The notes under the pieces: model-generated
Database searches by the model: none
What the model saw: only the letters and a program-made list of their open reading frames with translations
Told to the model about the DNA's origin: nothing
Shown: positions 17,338 through 26,680 of the stretch, one piece after another
Layout: each line of letters opens with the position of its first letter
Numbering within the stretch: position 1 is the first letter of the stretch
Position numbers and translations under genes: made by a program
Assembly: GCA_963779685.1 (NCBI GenBank)
Contig: CAVZZG010000001.1
Span: 1,240,001-1,304,000 of the forward strand
Reading direction: 5' to 3'
DNA length: 64,000 nucleotides
Source of the DNA: CAVZZG01 sp963779685
GTDB lineage: Bacteria; Actinomycetota; Thermoleophilia; Gaiellales; F1-60-MAGs149

Positions 17338-18719
17338 TCGCTGCCGACGCCCCGGCCGACCGCATCGCCGTGCAGGTCGGCTCCGAGTCGCTGACCTACG
17401 CCGCACTCCGGAACGCCGCCGGGGCCGTGGCCCGCGCGGTTGAGGGCGCGCCGCGAGTGGCGGTGGAGAGCGTGCCGGACGTCCGCACGGTGGTCGCGAT
17501 GGTGGGTGCCATGGCTGCCGGTGCAGCGGTGGTGCCGCTCAACCCGAAGTCGGGCGACCGGGAGCGGGCGCACATCGCCGGCGACAGCCGCCCGGCGATG
17601 TGGCTGACACCGGCCGATGTCGATCTCGAGGCGGTCGCGCCGCTGCCGCATCGGCCCGGCGCCCGGACGACGGCGCTCGTGATCTACACCTCGGGCACGA
17701 CCGGGTTGCCGAAGGGCGTCGTGCTCTCGCACGGAGCGGTCGCGGCGAACCTCGCCGCCGTCGCGGAAGCCTGGTCGTGGACCGCGGCCGACCGGGTCGT
17801 TCACGCACTGCCGCTGTTCCACGTGCACGGGCTGGTGCTCGGGATGCTCGGCGCGCTGCGGCTCGGCGGGACGGCCCACCACGTCGGCGCCTTCACGCCG
17901 GGCGCGATCGCGGCCGCCGGGGGCACGATGGTGTTCGGCGTGCCCACGATGTGGTCGCGGATCGCCGTGGCGGCGGAGAGCGACGCCGCGGTCGCCGCCG
18001 GGGTCGGCGGGGCGCGCCTGCTGGTATCCGGTTCGGCCGCCCTGCCCCTGACGGTGCACGAACGACTCGAGCGCGTGCTCGGCCGGCGCGTCATCGAGCG
18101 CTACGGGATGACCGAGACCCTGTTTCAGACCGCCGAGCGGTGCGGGACGTCGGCACCGCCCGGCTCGGTCGGCCCGCCGCTGCGCGGTGTCGAGGTACGG
18201 CTGGTCGATGATGACGGCGCGCCCACCACCGATCCCGAGGCGCTCGGCGAGGTGCACGTCCGGGGAGCGAGCCTGTTCGACGGCTACCTCAACCTCCCGG
18301 AGGCGACGGCGGCGGCCTTCACGGACGACGGCTGGTTCCGGACCGGCGACATCGCCGCGCGTCGCCCGGACGGCGCCTACCGGATCGTGGGCCGGCGCGC
18401 CACGGATCTCATCAAGTCGGGCGGCTACCGCATCGGCGCCGGCGAGATCGAGACGGTGTTGCTCGACCATCCGGGCGTGCGCGAGGCGGCCGTGACGGGT
18501 GAGCCAGACGACGACCTCGGTGAGCGGATCGTGGCCTGGGTAGTGTGCGACCCGCACGTGACCGCCGGGGAGCTGATCGACCACGTCGCCGGCCAGTTGA
18601 CGCCGCACAAGCGTCCCCGCGACGTTCGCTTCCTGGCGGAACTTCCGCGCAACGACATGGGGAAGGTGCTCAAGGGCGAGCTCCCGCGGGCATCGCCAGA
18701 GGCCGAAACGCGGCCGTGA
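17334..18719 (+). CDS. AMP-dependent acyl-CoA synthetase (malonyl-CoA synthetase-like)
   Basis: 461 residues of the ANL superfamily: activates a carboxylic acid as acyl-AMP and transfers it to CoA. The P-loop YTSGTTGLPKGVVLSH, the ERYGMTET block, GWFRTGDIA and the hinge RRATDLIKSGGYRIGAGEIE are present, with catalytic Lys near LPRNDMGKVLK. The relatively short N-terminus and the MatB-like GYLNLPEATAAAF segment point to a malonyl-CoA or medium-chain synthetase; the substrate is not certain. GTG start overlaps surE. Confidence 0.9.
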   Translation: MIAADAPADRIAVQVGSESLTYAALRNAAGAVARAVEGAPRVAVESVPDVRTVVAMVGAMAAGAAVVPLNPKSGDRERAHIAGDSRPAMWLTPADVDLEAVAPLPHRPGARTTALVIYTSGTTGLPKGVVLSHGAVAANLAAVAEAWSWTAADRVVHALPLFHVHGLVLGMLGALRLGGTAHHVGAFTPGAIAAAGGTMVFGVPTMWSRIAVAAESDAAVAAGVGGARLLVSGSAALPLTVHERLERVLGRRVIERYGMTETLFQTAERCGTSAPPGSVGPPLRGVEVRLVDDDGAPTTDPEALGEVHVRGASLFDGYLNLPEATAAAFTDDGWFRTGDIAARRPDGAYRIVGRRATDLIKSGGYRIGAGEIETVLLDHPGVREAAVTGEPDDDLGERIVAWVVCDPHVTAGELIDHVAGQLTPHKRPRDVRFLAELPRNDMGKVLKGELPRASPEAETRP

Positions 18720-18735
18720 TAGGCTGGCAAGGTCC

Positions 18736-19749
18736 GTGAAGCTGATCATCCAGATCCCCTGCCTGAACGAGGAGGAGCAGCTTCCCGTCACCCTCGGTGA
18801 CCTTCCCCGCGAGGTGCCCGGCTTCGACGAGGTCGAGTGGCTCGTGATCGACGACGGCTCGACCGATCGCACGACCGAGGTGGCACGCGAGCTCGGGGTC
18901 GACCACATCGTGAGGTTCACCCAGAACAAGGGTCTCGCCGTCGCGTTCCAGGCGGGCATGGATGCGGCGCTGAAGCTGGGCGCCGACGTGATCGTCAACA
19001 CCGACGCCGACAACCAGTATCGCGCGGACTCGATCCCCGACCTCGTCCGGCCCATCGTCGAGCACCGTGCCGACATGGTGATCGGCGACCGCGGCGTGGC
19101 CGACCATGCCGAGTTCTCGTCGACGAAGAAGCTGCTGCAGCGCTGGGGGTCGTGGGTGGTGCGCCATGCGTCGGAGACCGATGTCCCCGACACCACCTCC
19201 GGATTCCGGGCCTACAGCCGCGAGGCGGCGCTGCGGATCAACGTCGTGTCGCGATTCACCTACACGCTCGAGACGATCATCCAGGCCGGCAAGTCCGACA
19301 TCGCCGTCGCGCACGTCCCGATCGGCGTCAACCGGAAGACCCGTGAGTCGCGCCTGTTCACCTCGATCCCGAACTACATCTCGCGGTCGGTCGGCACGAT
19401 CTTCCGCATCTACACGATGTACGAGCCGCTTCGCGTCTTCGTGGGGCTGGCGGCGATCATCGGTTTCGTCGGTCTGGCCCTGTTCGCCCGCTTTGGCTGG
19501 TACTACACGACGGAAGGCGGTCCGACGGGCCACATCCAGTCGCTGCTGGTCGGCGGCGTGCTGATCCTGATCGCGATCCAACTCGCCCTGCTCGGCGTGA
19601 TCGGCGACCTCCTCCGGGCCAATCGCGTGATCGGGGAGCGCACGCTGCACCGCGTCCGCAACGTGGAGCTCGCCCTCGGTGTCCGGCCGGACACGTTCGC
19701 CTCGAACCCGCCCGAGGATCGGCACGAGGCGACCCAGACGCCGGCGTGA
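18736..19749 (+). CDS. Family 2 glycosyltransferase (polyprenyl-phosphate sugar synthase-like)
   Basis: 337 residues. The GT-A domain has IPCLNEEEQLP, VIDDGSTDRT and NTDADNQY (metal-binding DxD-type), followed by the DTTSGFRAYSR block seen in dolichol-phosphate-mannose synthase-like enzymes. Two C-terminal transmembrane segments lie at about 233-255 and 270-293. It overlaps the flippase-like gene by four bases; this pairing suggests synthesis of a membrane-linked glycolipid. TAGGCT 10 bases upstream may be the -10. Confidence 0.9.
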   Translation: MKLIIQIPCLNEEEQLPVTLGDLPREVPGFDEVEWLVIDDGSTDRTTEVARELGVDHIVRFTQNKGLAVAFQAGMDAALKLGADVIVNTDADNQYRADSIPDLVRPIVEHRADMVIGDRGVADHAEFSSTKKLLQRWGSWVVRHASETDVPDTTSGFRAYSREAALRINVVSRFTYTLETIIQAGKSDIAVAHVPIGVNRKTRESRLFTSIPNYISRSVGTIFRIYTMYEPLRVFVGLAAIIGFVGLALFARFGWYYTTEGGPTGHIQSLLVGGVLILIAIQLALLGVIGDLLRANRVIGERTLHRVRNVELALGVRPDTFASNPPEDRHEATQTPA

Positions 19750-20627
19750 TCGCCCGCCTGCGCGGGTTCGCCGGCTCTCCGGCCGGCCGGGTGCTCGGTG
19801 CGCTGGCCGGGATCGCGCTGATCGCGCTGCTGCTTCTGCGCCTGCGATCGCTGTGGTCGTCGCACCCGGTCCCGCTCGATCAGACGAACCTCGCGGTGCT
19901 CGCCGCCGCTCTCGCGGCGTCATTCGCCGCGATGTTCGCCTACGCCCTCGTGTGGGGCCCTGCGCTGCGCGTCGCAGGCGGCGATCCACCCGGTCACATG
20001 CTGGCGCCGTTCTTCGCCGGCCAGCTCGGCAAGTACCTGCCGGGCGGAGCGTGGCAGTGGGTCGGGCGTGCGGCCCTGATCATGCGCCTGGGTGTGCCGA
20101 CCGGGCCGGCTGCTGCCTCGCTGGGGCTGGAGGCGCTTGGCTCGGCCGCAGCCGCGGCGCTGGTCGCGCCGCTGGCGGCCGGTCGCGCCGGGATCGCCGT
20201 GGCAGTGACGGCGGGCGTGATCGTCGTCGTGGCCGCACGGCTCCCGGTCGTCCAGCGCGGTGCCCGGCGGCTGCCCGGTCTCGGGCGCGTCGAGCTGCGT
20301 CTGCTGCCCGGCCTGGTGGGGCGCTATGCAGCGGTCTGGGTGGTGTTCGGTTTCGCGTTCTGGCTGACCGCGCGGGCCCTCTACACCGTGCCGGTCTCCG
20401 ACCTGCCGCGGTACGTCGGCGTCTTCGCCGCGGCCTGGGTGGTCGGCTTCGTGATCGTGTTCGCGCCGGGCGGGCTCGGTGCGCGTGAAGCGGTGCTGTA
20501 CGCGCTCCTCCGCGGACACCTGGGCGAGGCGGAGGCCATCGTGCTCGCCACGGTCTCACGCATGCTGTTCACGATCGTCGACCTCGCCGCCGGCATCCCC
20601 GCCCTGATCGCCGTGCGACGCCACTAG
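19746..20627 (+). CDS. Flippase-like integral membrane protein (LPG synthase TM / UPF0104 family)
   Basis: 293 residues with about eight hydrophobic segments. The motif FFAGQLGKYLPGGAWQWVGRA is the hallmark of the lysylphosphatidylglycerol-synthase transmembrane family (also YbhN/AglD-like), and FAPGGLGAREAVLYALL recurs near the end. Coupled by overlap to the GT2 gene, so it probably handles the lipid-linked product. The biochemical function of stand-alone members is poorly defined. Confidence 0.85.
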   Translation: MIARLRGFAGSPAGRVLGALAGIALIALLLLRLRSLWSSHPVPLDQTNLAVLAAALAASFAAMFAYALVWGPALRVAGGDPPGHMLAPFFAGQLGKYLPGGAWQWVGRAALIMRLGVPTGPAAASLGLEALGSAAAAALVAPLAAGRAGIAVAVTAGVIVVVAARLPVVQRGARRLPGLGRVELRLLPGLVGRYAAVWVVFGFAFWLTARALYTVPVSDLPRYVGVFAAAWVVGFVIVFAPGGLGAREAVLYALLRGHLGEAEAIVLATVSRMLFTIVDLAAGIPALIAVRRH

Positions 20628-20640
20628 GTAGGGTTCCGGG

Positions 20641-21279
20641 ATGCGTTTCGGCTCGGTCGTCTTCGATCTGGACGGCACCCTCATCGACACGATCCCGCTG
20701 ATCGTCGCGTCGCACCGGCACGCGGTGCGGACGGTGCTCGGCCGCGACATCGACGATGCAGTGCTGCGGGCGGGGATCGGCATCCCGTTGCCGGAGCAGA
20801 TGCGGCGGTTCGACCCCGACCGGGCGGACGAGCTGTACGTGGAATACCGGCGGTTCAACCATGCGCATACCGCCGAGTACCTGAGCTGGTTCGACGGCAT
20901 CGGCGACCTCCTGCGCCGGCTCGCCGCCGACGGCGTGCGCCTGGCCGTGGCGACCTCGAAGAGCCGCGACGCCGTCGAGCTCGCCTTCGGGCTGCTGCCG
21001 CCAGCGGTGAGCTTCGACGCGTGCGTGGTGCTGGAGGACACGGACGCCCACAAGCCGAACGCGGCGCCGGTGCTGCTTGCGATCGAGCGCGTCGGTGGGG
21101 ACGTCGCCGACGCTGCCTACGTCGGCGACGCCGTGCCCGACCTGGAGGCGGCGCGGGCCGCGGGCTGTGCAGCGATCGGCGTCACCTGGGGCGTCGCGTC
21201 GCGGGCCGACCTCGCCGGTGCCGACGCCATCGCGGCCACGGTCGACGAGCTGTACGCGATCCTACGAGCCCCCTCGTGA
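20641..21279 (+). CDS. HAD-superfamily hydrolase (phosphoglycolate/pyrophosphatase-like)
   Basis: 212 residues. Motif I is FDLDGTLIDT with nucleophile Asp; motif II is ATSKS; motif III Lys is in DAHKPNAAPV; motif IV is YVGDAVPDLEAARAAG. The alpha-helical cap between motifs I and II is of the PGP/PpaX type. TAGGGT (20629-20634) sits six bases before the ATG, suggesting a leaderless mRNA. Overlaps ligA by four bases. Confidence 0.92.
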   Translation: MRFGSVVFDLDGTLIDTIPLIVASHRHAVRTVLGRDIDDAVLRAGIGIPLPEQMRRFDPDRADELYVEYRRFNHAHTAEYLSWFDGIGDLLRRLAADGVRLAVATSKSRDAVELAFGLLPPAVSFDACVVLEDTDAHKPNAAPVLLAIERVGGDVADAAYVGDAVPDLEAARAAGCAAIGVTWGVASRADLAGADAIAATVDELYAILRAPS

Positions 21280-23299
21280 GCGACGCGGCGGCGCATCGGG
21301 CGGCGGTACTGAGAGCGGAGATCGCCCGGCACGATCACGCCTACTACGTCGCCGACAACCCGACGGTCGACGACCAGACCTACGACGCCCTCTTGACCGA
21401 GCTGCGGGCGATCGAGGCGTCCGAGCCGGCGCTCGTCACGCCCGACTCCCCGACCCAGCGGGTCGGAGGCCACGTGGGTGTCGGCTTCGCCGAGGTGCGC
21501 CATCCCCAGGCGATGCTCTCGCTCGCCAACGCGCGCGACCCGGACGCGCTGGCGGCGTGGGACGAGCGCGTGCGGCGACTGCTCGAGGCCGCCGGGGTCG
21601 AAGAGCCGCCCCGCTACGTCACTGAGGCGAAGATCGACGGCCTCGCCATCTCGCTGGTGTACCGGGACGGCGTCTTCGAGCGGGGCGCGACGCGAGGTGA
21701 CGGCGAGACCGGGGAGGACGTGACGGCGAACCTCCGCACCGTCCGCCAGATCCCGCTGCCGGATGACCGGCGACGATCCTCCCGCGCTGGTCGAGGTGCG
21801 TGGCGAGGTGTACCTGCCGCACGAGGCGTTCGCACGGCTCAATCGCGAGCGCGCGGCGCAGGGCCTGCCGGTGTACATGAATCCGCGCAACACCGCCGCC
21901 GGCTCGCTCCGGCAGCTCGACTCCGCGCGTCACCGCCACGCGGCCCCTGGCGGTGTGGTGCTACGGGATCGGCGCGGTGGACGGGATCGCGTTCGGGTCG
22001 CATCACGAAGCGCTGGCATGGCTGCGCGAGCGCGGGTTCCCCGTCAACCCGCTGACGGCGGTCCACACGTCGTTCGGGTCGGTCCAGGACGAGTGCGCCC
22101 GGATCGGCGAGCTGCGCCCGGAGCTGCCCTACGACATCGACGGCGTGGTCGTGAAGGTCGATGACCTCGCGATGCAGCGGGCGCTCGGGACGGTCGGTCG
22201 CGACCCGCGCTGGGCGGTGGCGTTCAAGTTCCCGGCCACGACGCGGACGACCAAGCTCCTGGACATCGGCATCAACGTCGGCCGCACGGGTGCGCTGAAC
22301 CCGTACGCGATCCTCGAGCCGGTGGAGGTCGGCGGGGTGATCGTGAAGCTCGCGACCCTCCACAACGAGGAGGACATCCACCGCAAGGACGTGCGGATCG
22401 GCGATACGGTGATCGTGCAGCGGGCCGGTGACGTGATCCCGCAGGTGGTGGGCCCGGTGCTCGAGCTCCGCACTGGCGCGGAGCGGATCTTCGCGATGCC
22501 CGATCGCTGTCCGGCGTGTGAGCAGCCGGTGGTCAAGCCGGAGGGCGAGGCGCAGCACCGCTGCGTCAACCCGCGCTGCCCGAGCCGCGGCGTGGAGCTC
22601 GTGAAGCACTTCGTGGGGCGGGCGGCGATGGACATCGAAGGCGTCGGAGAGAAGCTCGTCGCCCGCCTGTTCGAGCTCGGCCTGGTGGTCCGGCCGTCCG
22701 ACCTCTACCGGCTCACCGCCGAAGACCTGCTCGGCCTCGACGGCTTCCAGGAGCGATCGGCCGCGAACGTCGTCGCCGCCATCTCGGCCTCGCGCGAGCG
22801 GCCGTTCGGAGCCGTCCTCTTCGGTCTCGGCATCCCGCACGTCGGCGGCGTGACCGCTCAGTCGCTGGCGGCCCACTTCGGATCGATCGACGCGCTGGCC
22901 GCCGCCGGTGCCGAGGAGATCGCGGCCGTCGACGGCGTGGGCATGGTGATCGCCGACTCGATCGCGGCCTGGTTCGCCGACCCCGAGCATGCCGCCCTGG
23001 TCGCCGATCTGCAACAGGCGGGCGTGCGACTGGCCCTCGCGGGCGATGAGCGCCCGCCCGCCGACGGCGCCCTCGCCGGCAAGACGTTCGTCCTCACGGG
23101 TACGCTCGCCATGCCGCGCCCCGACGCCGAGCGCCTGATTCAGGCCCAGGGTGGCAAGGTGACCGGATCCGTCTCCGCCCGCACCGACTACGTCGTCGCG
23201 GGCGACAACGCCGGCTCGAAGCTCGAGAAGGCGACCTCCCTCGGCATCCCCATCCTGGACGAGGCCGCCCTGCACGCCCTCCTCTCGGCGTCCACCTAG
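21276..23299 (+). pseudogene. ligA: NAD-dependent DNA ligase LigA, reading frame broken twice
   Basis: Seals nicks with NAD+ during replication and repair. All domains are visible but in three frames. Frame A (21276 to about 21758) has domain Ia, the adenylation motif TEAKIDGLAISLVYRDG and the NTase domain up to VRQIPL. Frame B (about 21760-21925) continues GDDPPALVEVRGEVYLPHEA to GSLRQLDS. Frame C (about 21925-23299) has VWCYGIG, the OB fold, the Cys4 zinc finger (CPAC...CVNPRC), HhH and a C-terminal BRCT. Each break is corrected by deleting one base (a C near 21759, a G or C near 21924). As ligA is normally essential, sequence error is at least as likely as true decay. Confidence 0.85.
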
Positions 23300-23351
23300 C
23301 CTCCCGCGTGCGCCCGGGCGCGCCGGCCGCGCGCCGTGGGGCGTCGTCCGT

Positions 23352-23607
23352 GACGGGGACGGCCCCCGCACGCCGCTTTCTTGGGGTCAGTCCCCGTCCC
23401 GGATCGTCGCGAATCGCGCGATCGGTGACGGGGCGCGCGTTCGGAGTCGGGCTCGTGGCGCCGGCAGGGGGGAAGGCGCTGACGCGGTCCGTGACAGGTG
23501 CGCCGGATCGTGATCGTGCGTGCGATTCCTGCGCCGATTCGTGGTGCGAGCGGGTGATGTGACGGGGACTGACCCCGACGGAGCCGCGTGCGGGGGCTGT
23601 CCCCGTA
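23352..23607. repeat. REPIN-like inverted repeat pair
   Basis: Two 47-base arms, 23352-23398 and 23561-23607, are inverted copies matching at 40 of 47 positions. Each arm is itself partly palindromic, with GACGGGGAC at one end and GGGGTCAGTCCCCGTC at the other. A pair of palindromic units in inverted orientation about 250 bases long matches the layout of REPINs mobilised in trans by RAYT transposases. No RAYT gene is in the window. It fills most of the gene-free stretch between ligA and dacB (23300-23636). Confidence 0.7.
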
Positions 23608-23636
23608 TCGACCGACTCACGTTCGCGCGTGGGCGG

Positions 23637-24815
23637 TCAGCCGCGGGCGACGAGTTGGCCGATGCGGTCCTGGAGCTTCCGGGTGGCGGTGGCGTTGACG
23701 AACGCGCCGTTCGTGATGATGCTGAAGACGTAGCCGGGAGCCTCGGCGGTGAGAGCCGAGGCGACGTTGAGCGTCCCGGTCTTGCCGCGCAGGACGCCGA
23801 GGGCGGGCGGGCGGGTCATGCGTCGCTCGAGCGTGCCGTCCACACCGGCGATGGCGAGCGCGTCGGCGAAGGCCGCGCCGAACGTCGGGTCGTCGAGGGC
23901 GCTGCGGAAGAGCGCAACCATGAAGGCCGACGTGACCCGGTCGTGACGCGACAGGCCGGAGCCGTCCGCGGTCCGGATCTGGCTGACATCGAGCCCTCGG
24001 GCGCGCATGGTGGCGCGGACGATGCCGGCCCCGGCACGGGTGGTGCCGGGTCTCCCGGCGGCTGCCGCGACGGCCTTCAGCACCATCTCGGCCGTGAAGT
24101 TGTCGGAGTCCTTGCCGGCGGCGCGCAGGACGGTGGCAAGCGGTCGCGACTGGACGCTGGCCACCGGGATGGCGCCGGCCGCCGCGACCCCGGTTCCGGC
24201 CGCCCCCGCGACGGTGACCCCGGATTTCCGCAGCAGCGAGCGAAACAGCACCGCCGCGCGGCGCTCCGGCTTCCACACCGGCTTCGACCTGGCCCGGTCG
24301 CCGTCCACGGCGATGCCGCTCATCGGCGCGCACTCCTGCGGCGAGAAGCCCGCCTGCCATCCGGGAACGCCGCGGACGGTGTCGAACCGCGTGCCGTCTG
24401 CGACCACGCGGGCGACCCGTGTCACACCGGCGGCCCGCACGCGGCGGGCGAGGGTGCCGAGCCGCGCGCTCGTCAGCGTCGGATCTCCCGATCCGACGAG
24501 GTAGAGCACGTCGCCCGCCATGACAGCGCGGGTCGTGAAGCGGAACCCGGGGCCGAGCACCTGGAACGCCGTCACCATCGTCAGGACCTTCTCGTTCGAC
24601 GCCGGGATTCGCAGCGTCGTCGCCGACCGCGCGTAGATCGTCGAGCCGTCGCGACGGGCCACGACGAGCGACGTGGTCGCCGCGACACCGCTCGTGCTCA
24701 CCATGCGCGCGATCCGGCTGGCCGAGACGGTCGCGCCCGCCTGCGCGGGCCATGCCGCGACGGTGGCGATGGCCACCGCCGCGACCGCCCTAGGCCAGAC
24801 CACGTCGCACGGCAT
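23637..24815 (-). CDS. dacB: D-alanyl-D-alanine carboxypeptidase/endopeptidase (PBP4, peptidase S13)
   Basis: Trims peptidoglycan stem peptides outside the membrane. An N-terminal signal-like stretch (VAAVAIATVAAWPAQA) is followed by the three penicillin-binding motifs in order: SNEK (SxxK, nucleophile Ser), SDN and KTG in LRGKTGTLN. 392 residues with the shortened insert seen in Gram-positive S13 enzymes. It overlaps the end of the upstream regulator gene by 26 bases; a GTG slightly downstream is an alternative start. Confidence 0.92.
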   Translation of the reverse strand: MPCDVVWPRAVAAVAIATVAAWPAQAGATVSASRIARMVSTSGVAATTSLVVARRDGSTIYARSATTLRIPASNEKVLTMVTAFQVLGPGFRFTTRAVMAGDVLYLVGSGDPTLTSARLGTLARRVRAAGVTRVARVVADGTRFDTVRGVPGWQAGFSPQECAPMSGIAVDGDRARSKPVWKPERRAAVLFRSLLRKSGVTVAGAAGTGVAAAGAIPVASVQSRPLATVLRAAGKDSDNFTAEMVLKAVAAAAGRPGTTRAGAGIVRATMRARGLDVSQIRTADGSGLSRHDRVTSAFMVALFRSALDDPTFGAAFADALAIAGVDGTLERRMTRPPALGVLRGKTGTLNVASALTAEAPGYVFSIITNGAFVNATATRKLQDRIGQLVARG

Positions 24816-25443
24816 AGACCGCGGCCTGGATGCGGTTCTCGATCTGGAGCTTCATGAGGATGTTCGAGATGTGGTTCTTGACGGTCTTCGGGCTGATGAA
24901 CAGCATCGCTGCGATGTCGGCGTTGTCGCGGCCCTCGGCGACGAGTTTCAGCACGTCGAGCTCGCGGGCCGACAGGTGCGACCTCGTCTCGGGCTCGGGG
25001 CGTTGCACCTGGCTGCGCACATGGGTGAGCAGCCGCCCGGCGATCACCGGCGAGATCAGGGCGTCGCCGCTGGCCGCCGCCCGGATGCCCGCGATCAGCT
25101 CCTCGATCGAGGCGCTCTTCAGCAGGTAACCGCAGGCGCCGGCCACGATCGCGTCGACGACATCGTTCGCGTCCTCCGAAACCGTCAGCACGACGACGTT
25201 GGTGTGGGGCGACTCGGACACGATGAGCCGGGTTGCCTCGACGCCCCCGGTACCCGGCATCGAGAGATCCATGATCACGACATCCGGTGCGTGTTCCCGA
25301 ACGGCGGCCACGGCGCCGTCCCCGGTTGCCGCCTCACCGACGACTCGGACCGGCCCGTTCTCCTCCAGCAAGTGCCGGAGCGCCGTCCGGAACATGTCGT
25401 GGTCGTCCGCCAGGACGACGCGGAGCTCCGTGCTTCCCTCCAC
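24790..25443 (-). CDS. NarL/FixJ-type response regulator
   Basis: 217 residues. The receiver domain has the acidic pair in LADDH, the phosphoacceptor Asp in VVIMDLSMPG, Thr in VLTVS and Lys in GYLLKSAS. The C-terminal LuxR-type HTH spans SARELDVLKLVAEGRDNADIAAML and SPKTVKNHISNIL. No histidine kinase is adjacent, so the partner is elsewhere. Its 3' end overlaps the start of dacB. Confidence 0.93.
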   Translation of the reverse strand: MEGSTELRVVLADDHDMFRTALRHLLEENGPVRVVGEAATGDGAVAAVREHAPDVVIMDLSMPGTGGVEATRLIVSESPHTNVVVLTVSEDANDVVDAIVAGACGYLLKSASIEELIAGIRAAASGDALISPVIAGRLLTHVRSQVQRPEPETRSHLSARELDVLKLVAEGRDNADIAAMLFISPKTVKNHISNILMKLQIENRIQAAVYAVRRGLA

Positions 25444-25503
25444 CGGGACGAATGGTACTGCGTCGGACGCCGGACGACCACGCCCGGCGCAGCGCCGCAG
25501 CCG

Positions 25504-26680
25504 TCACTGGAACGTGATCGTGACGTTCCGCATGCCCCACTGCAGGGCTTCGGACTCGGTCGCGACCCACACGTCGATGCGCGCGCCGATCACGGCGCTG
25601 CCGACGTCGGCAGCCACGCACGTCCCGTAGCCGGGCACGGTGAAGCGGGTCCCGAGCGGGATGACACGGGGATCGGTTGCGCATACCCCGCGGCGGGTCG
25701 GGATGCCGGTCGCGGTGTTGCCGTGGATCGCGTAGGCGGTGGCGAGCACCGTGAGCGTCGAGCCCGGGTCGGTACTGACCCGCCCGCCGCCGCCACCGCC
25801 GCCACTGCCGCCGCCGCCCGAGCCGCGGCCGCTGGTCCCGCCGCCGCCGCCGCCGCCGCCGCCGGTCGAGGTCGGTGGCGGCGTGGCGGCCGATCCACCC
25901 TGCGGCGTGCCGATCCGGTCGCCGATCTGGCGCGCCTTCTGGGCCGCCGCGTCGAGTTGCGCAACCCGCGCCGCCTGCTCCTGCGCCCTCAGGCTCGCGA
26001 GCAGCGCGACCTTTCCGGCGTGCGCGGTCACCAGACGTTCCTCGCTCCGCATCGGCCGCCGCGAGCGTCGCCGTGAGGCGCTGCTCGGCGCCCGCGAGCG
26101 CCTTCGCGGCAGCGGCAGCCCGCCGCGTACCGGAGTTGATGTCCTGGACGAGGCGGGCGTCTCGCGCCGCCGCCCGGTCGACGAGCGAGATCGAATCGAG
26201 CGCGTCGCTGAGGGATCGGGCGCCGAGCAGGATCGCGATCGGATCAGGCGTGCCGGCGCGGAAGCTGGTCGCGAGCCGCTCGACGAGCGTGCCGCGGGCG
26301 GCGGCGAGGTTCCGGCGGCCGACGTCGCTGGCCGTCTTCGCAGCGGCGACCCTGGTGCGCAGGTTCGCCACTTCGGTCTCGAGCGACGCCACCCTCGCGT
26401 TGGCGCGTGCCAGGGCCGAATCCGCGGCGTACAGGTCGAGCAGGGCCTGTGCCTCGCGATCCTTCAGCCGGCCGACGTCGAGGCTCGGGTTCGCCGACTT
26501 GCCGGCGCCCACGGATGAGGAACCGGCGATCGTGGCGACCACCACCGCAAGGGTCGCGAAGAGCCGCCAGCCGGATGTCCACCGGGCTGCCAAGGCCGCG
26601 CCACCGTACCACGTTTCGGCCGGTTCGCTCGACCCCGGGCCTCGCCTGCGGGTTACCGGAGCACCGTCGTGAACTCGCAT
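25504..26680 (-). pseudogene. Secreted coiled-coil/3D-domain protein, frame broken once
   Basis: The first part (26680 to about 26040) has a hydrophobic signal-like segment (FATLAVVVATIAG) and a long Ala/Arg-rich coiled coil ending LTATLAAADAER. The second part, one frame over (about 26045-25504), continues RLVTAHAGKVALLASLRAQ, a Gly-rich linker of about 30 residues and a C-terminal 3D domain (TAYAIHGNTATGIPTRRG, VIPLGTRFTVPGYG, AADVGSAVIGARIDVW). Removing one base in a GAGGAA context near 26040 restores one continuous protein. Intact relatives are secreted wall-active proteins related to MltA-type hydrolases. The second half has its own ATG at 26052, so a separate gene is possible but less likely. 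Confidence 0.7.
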
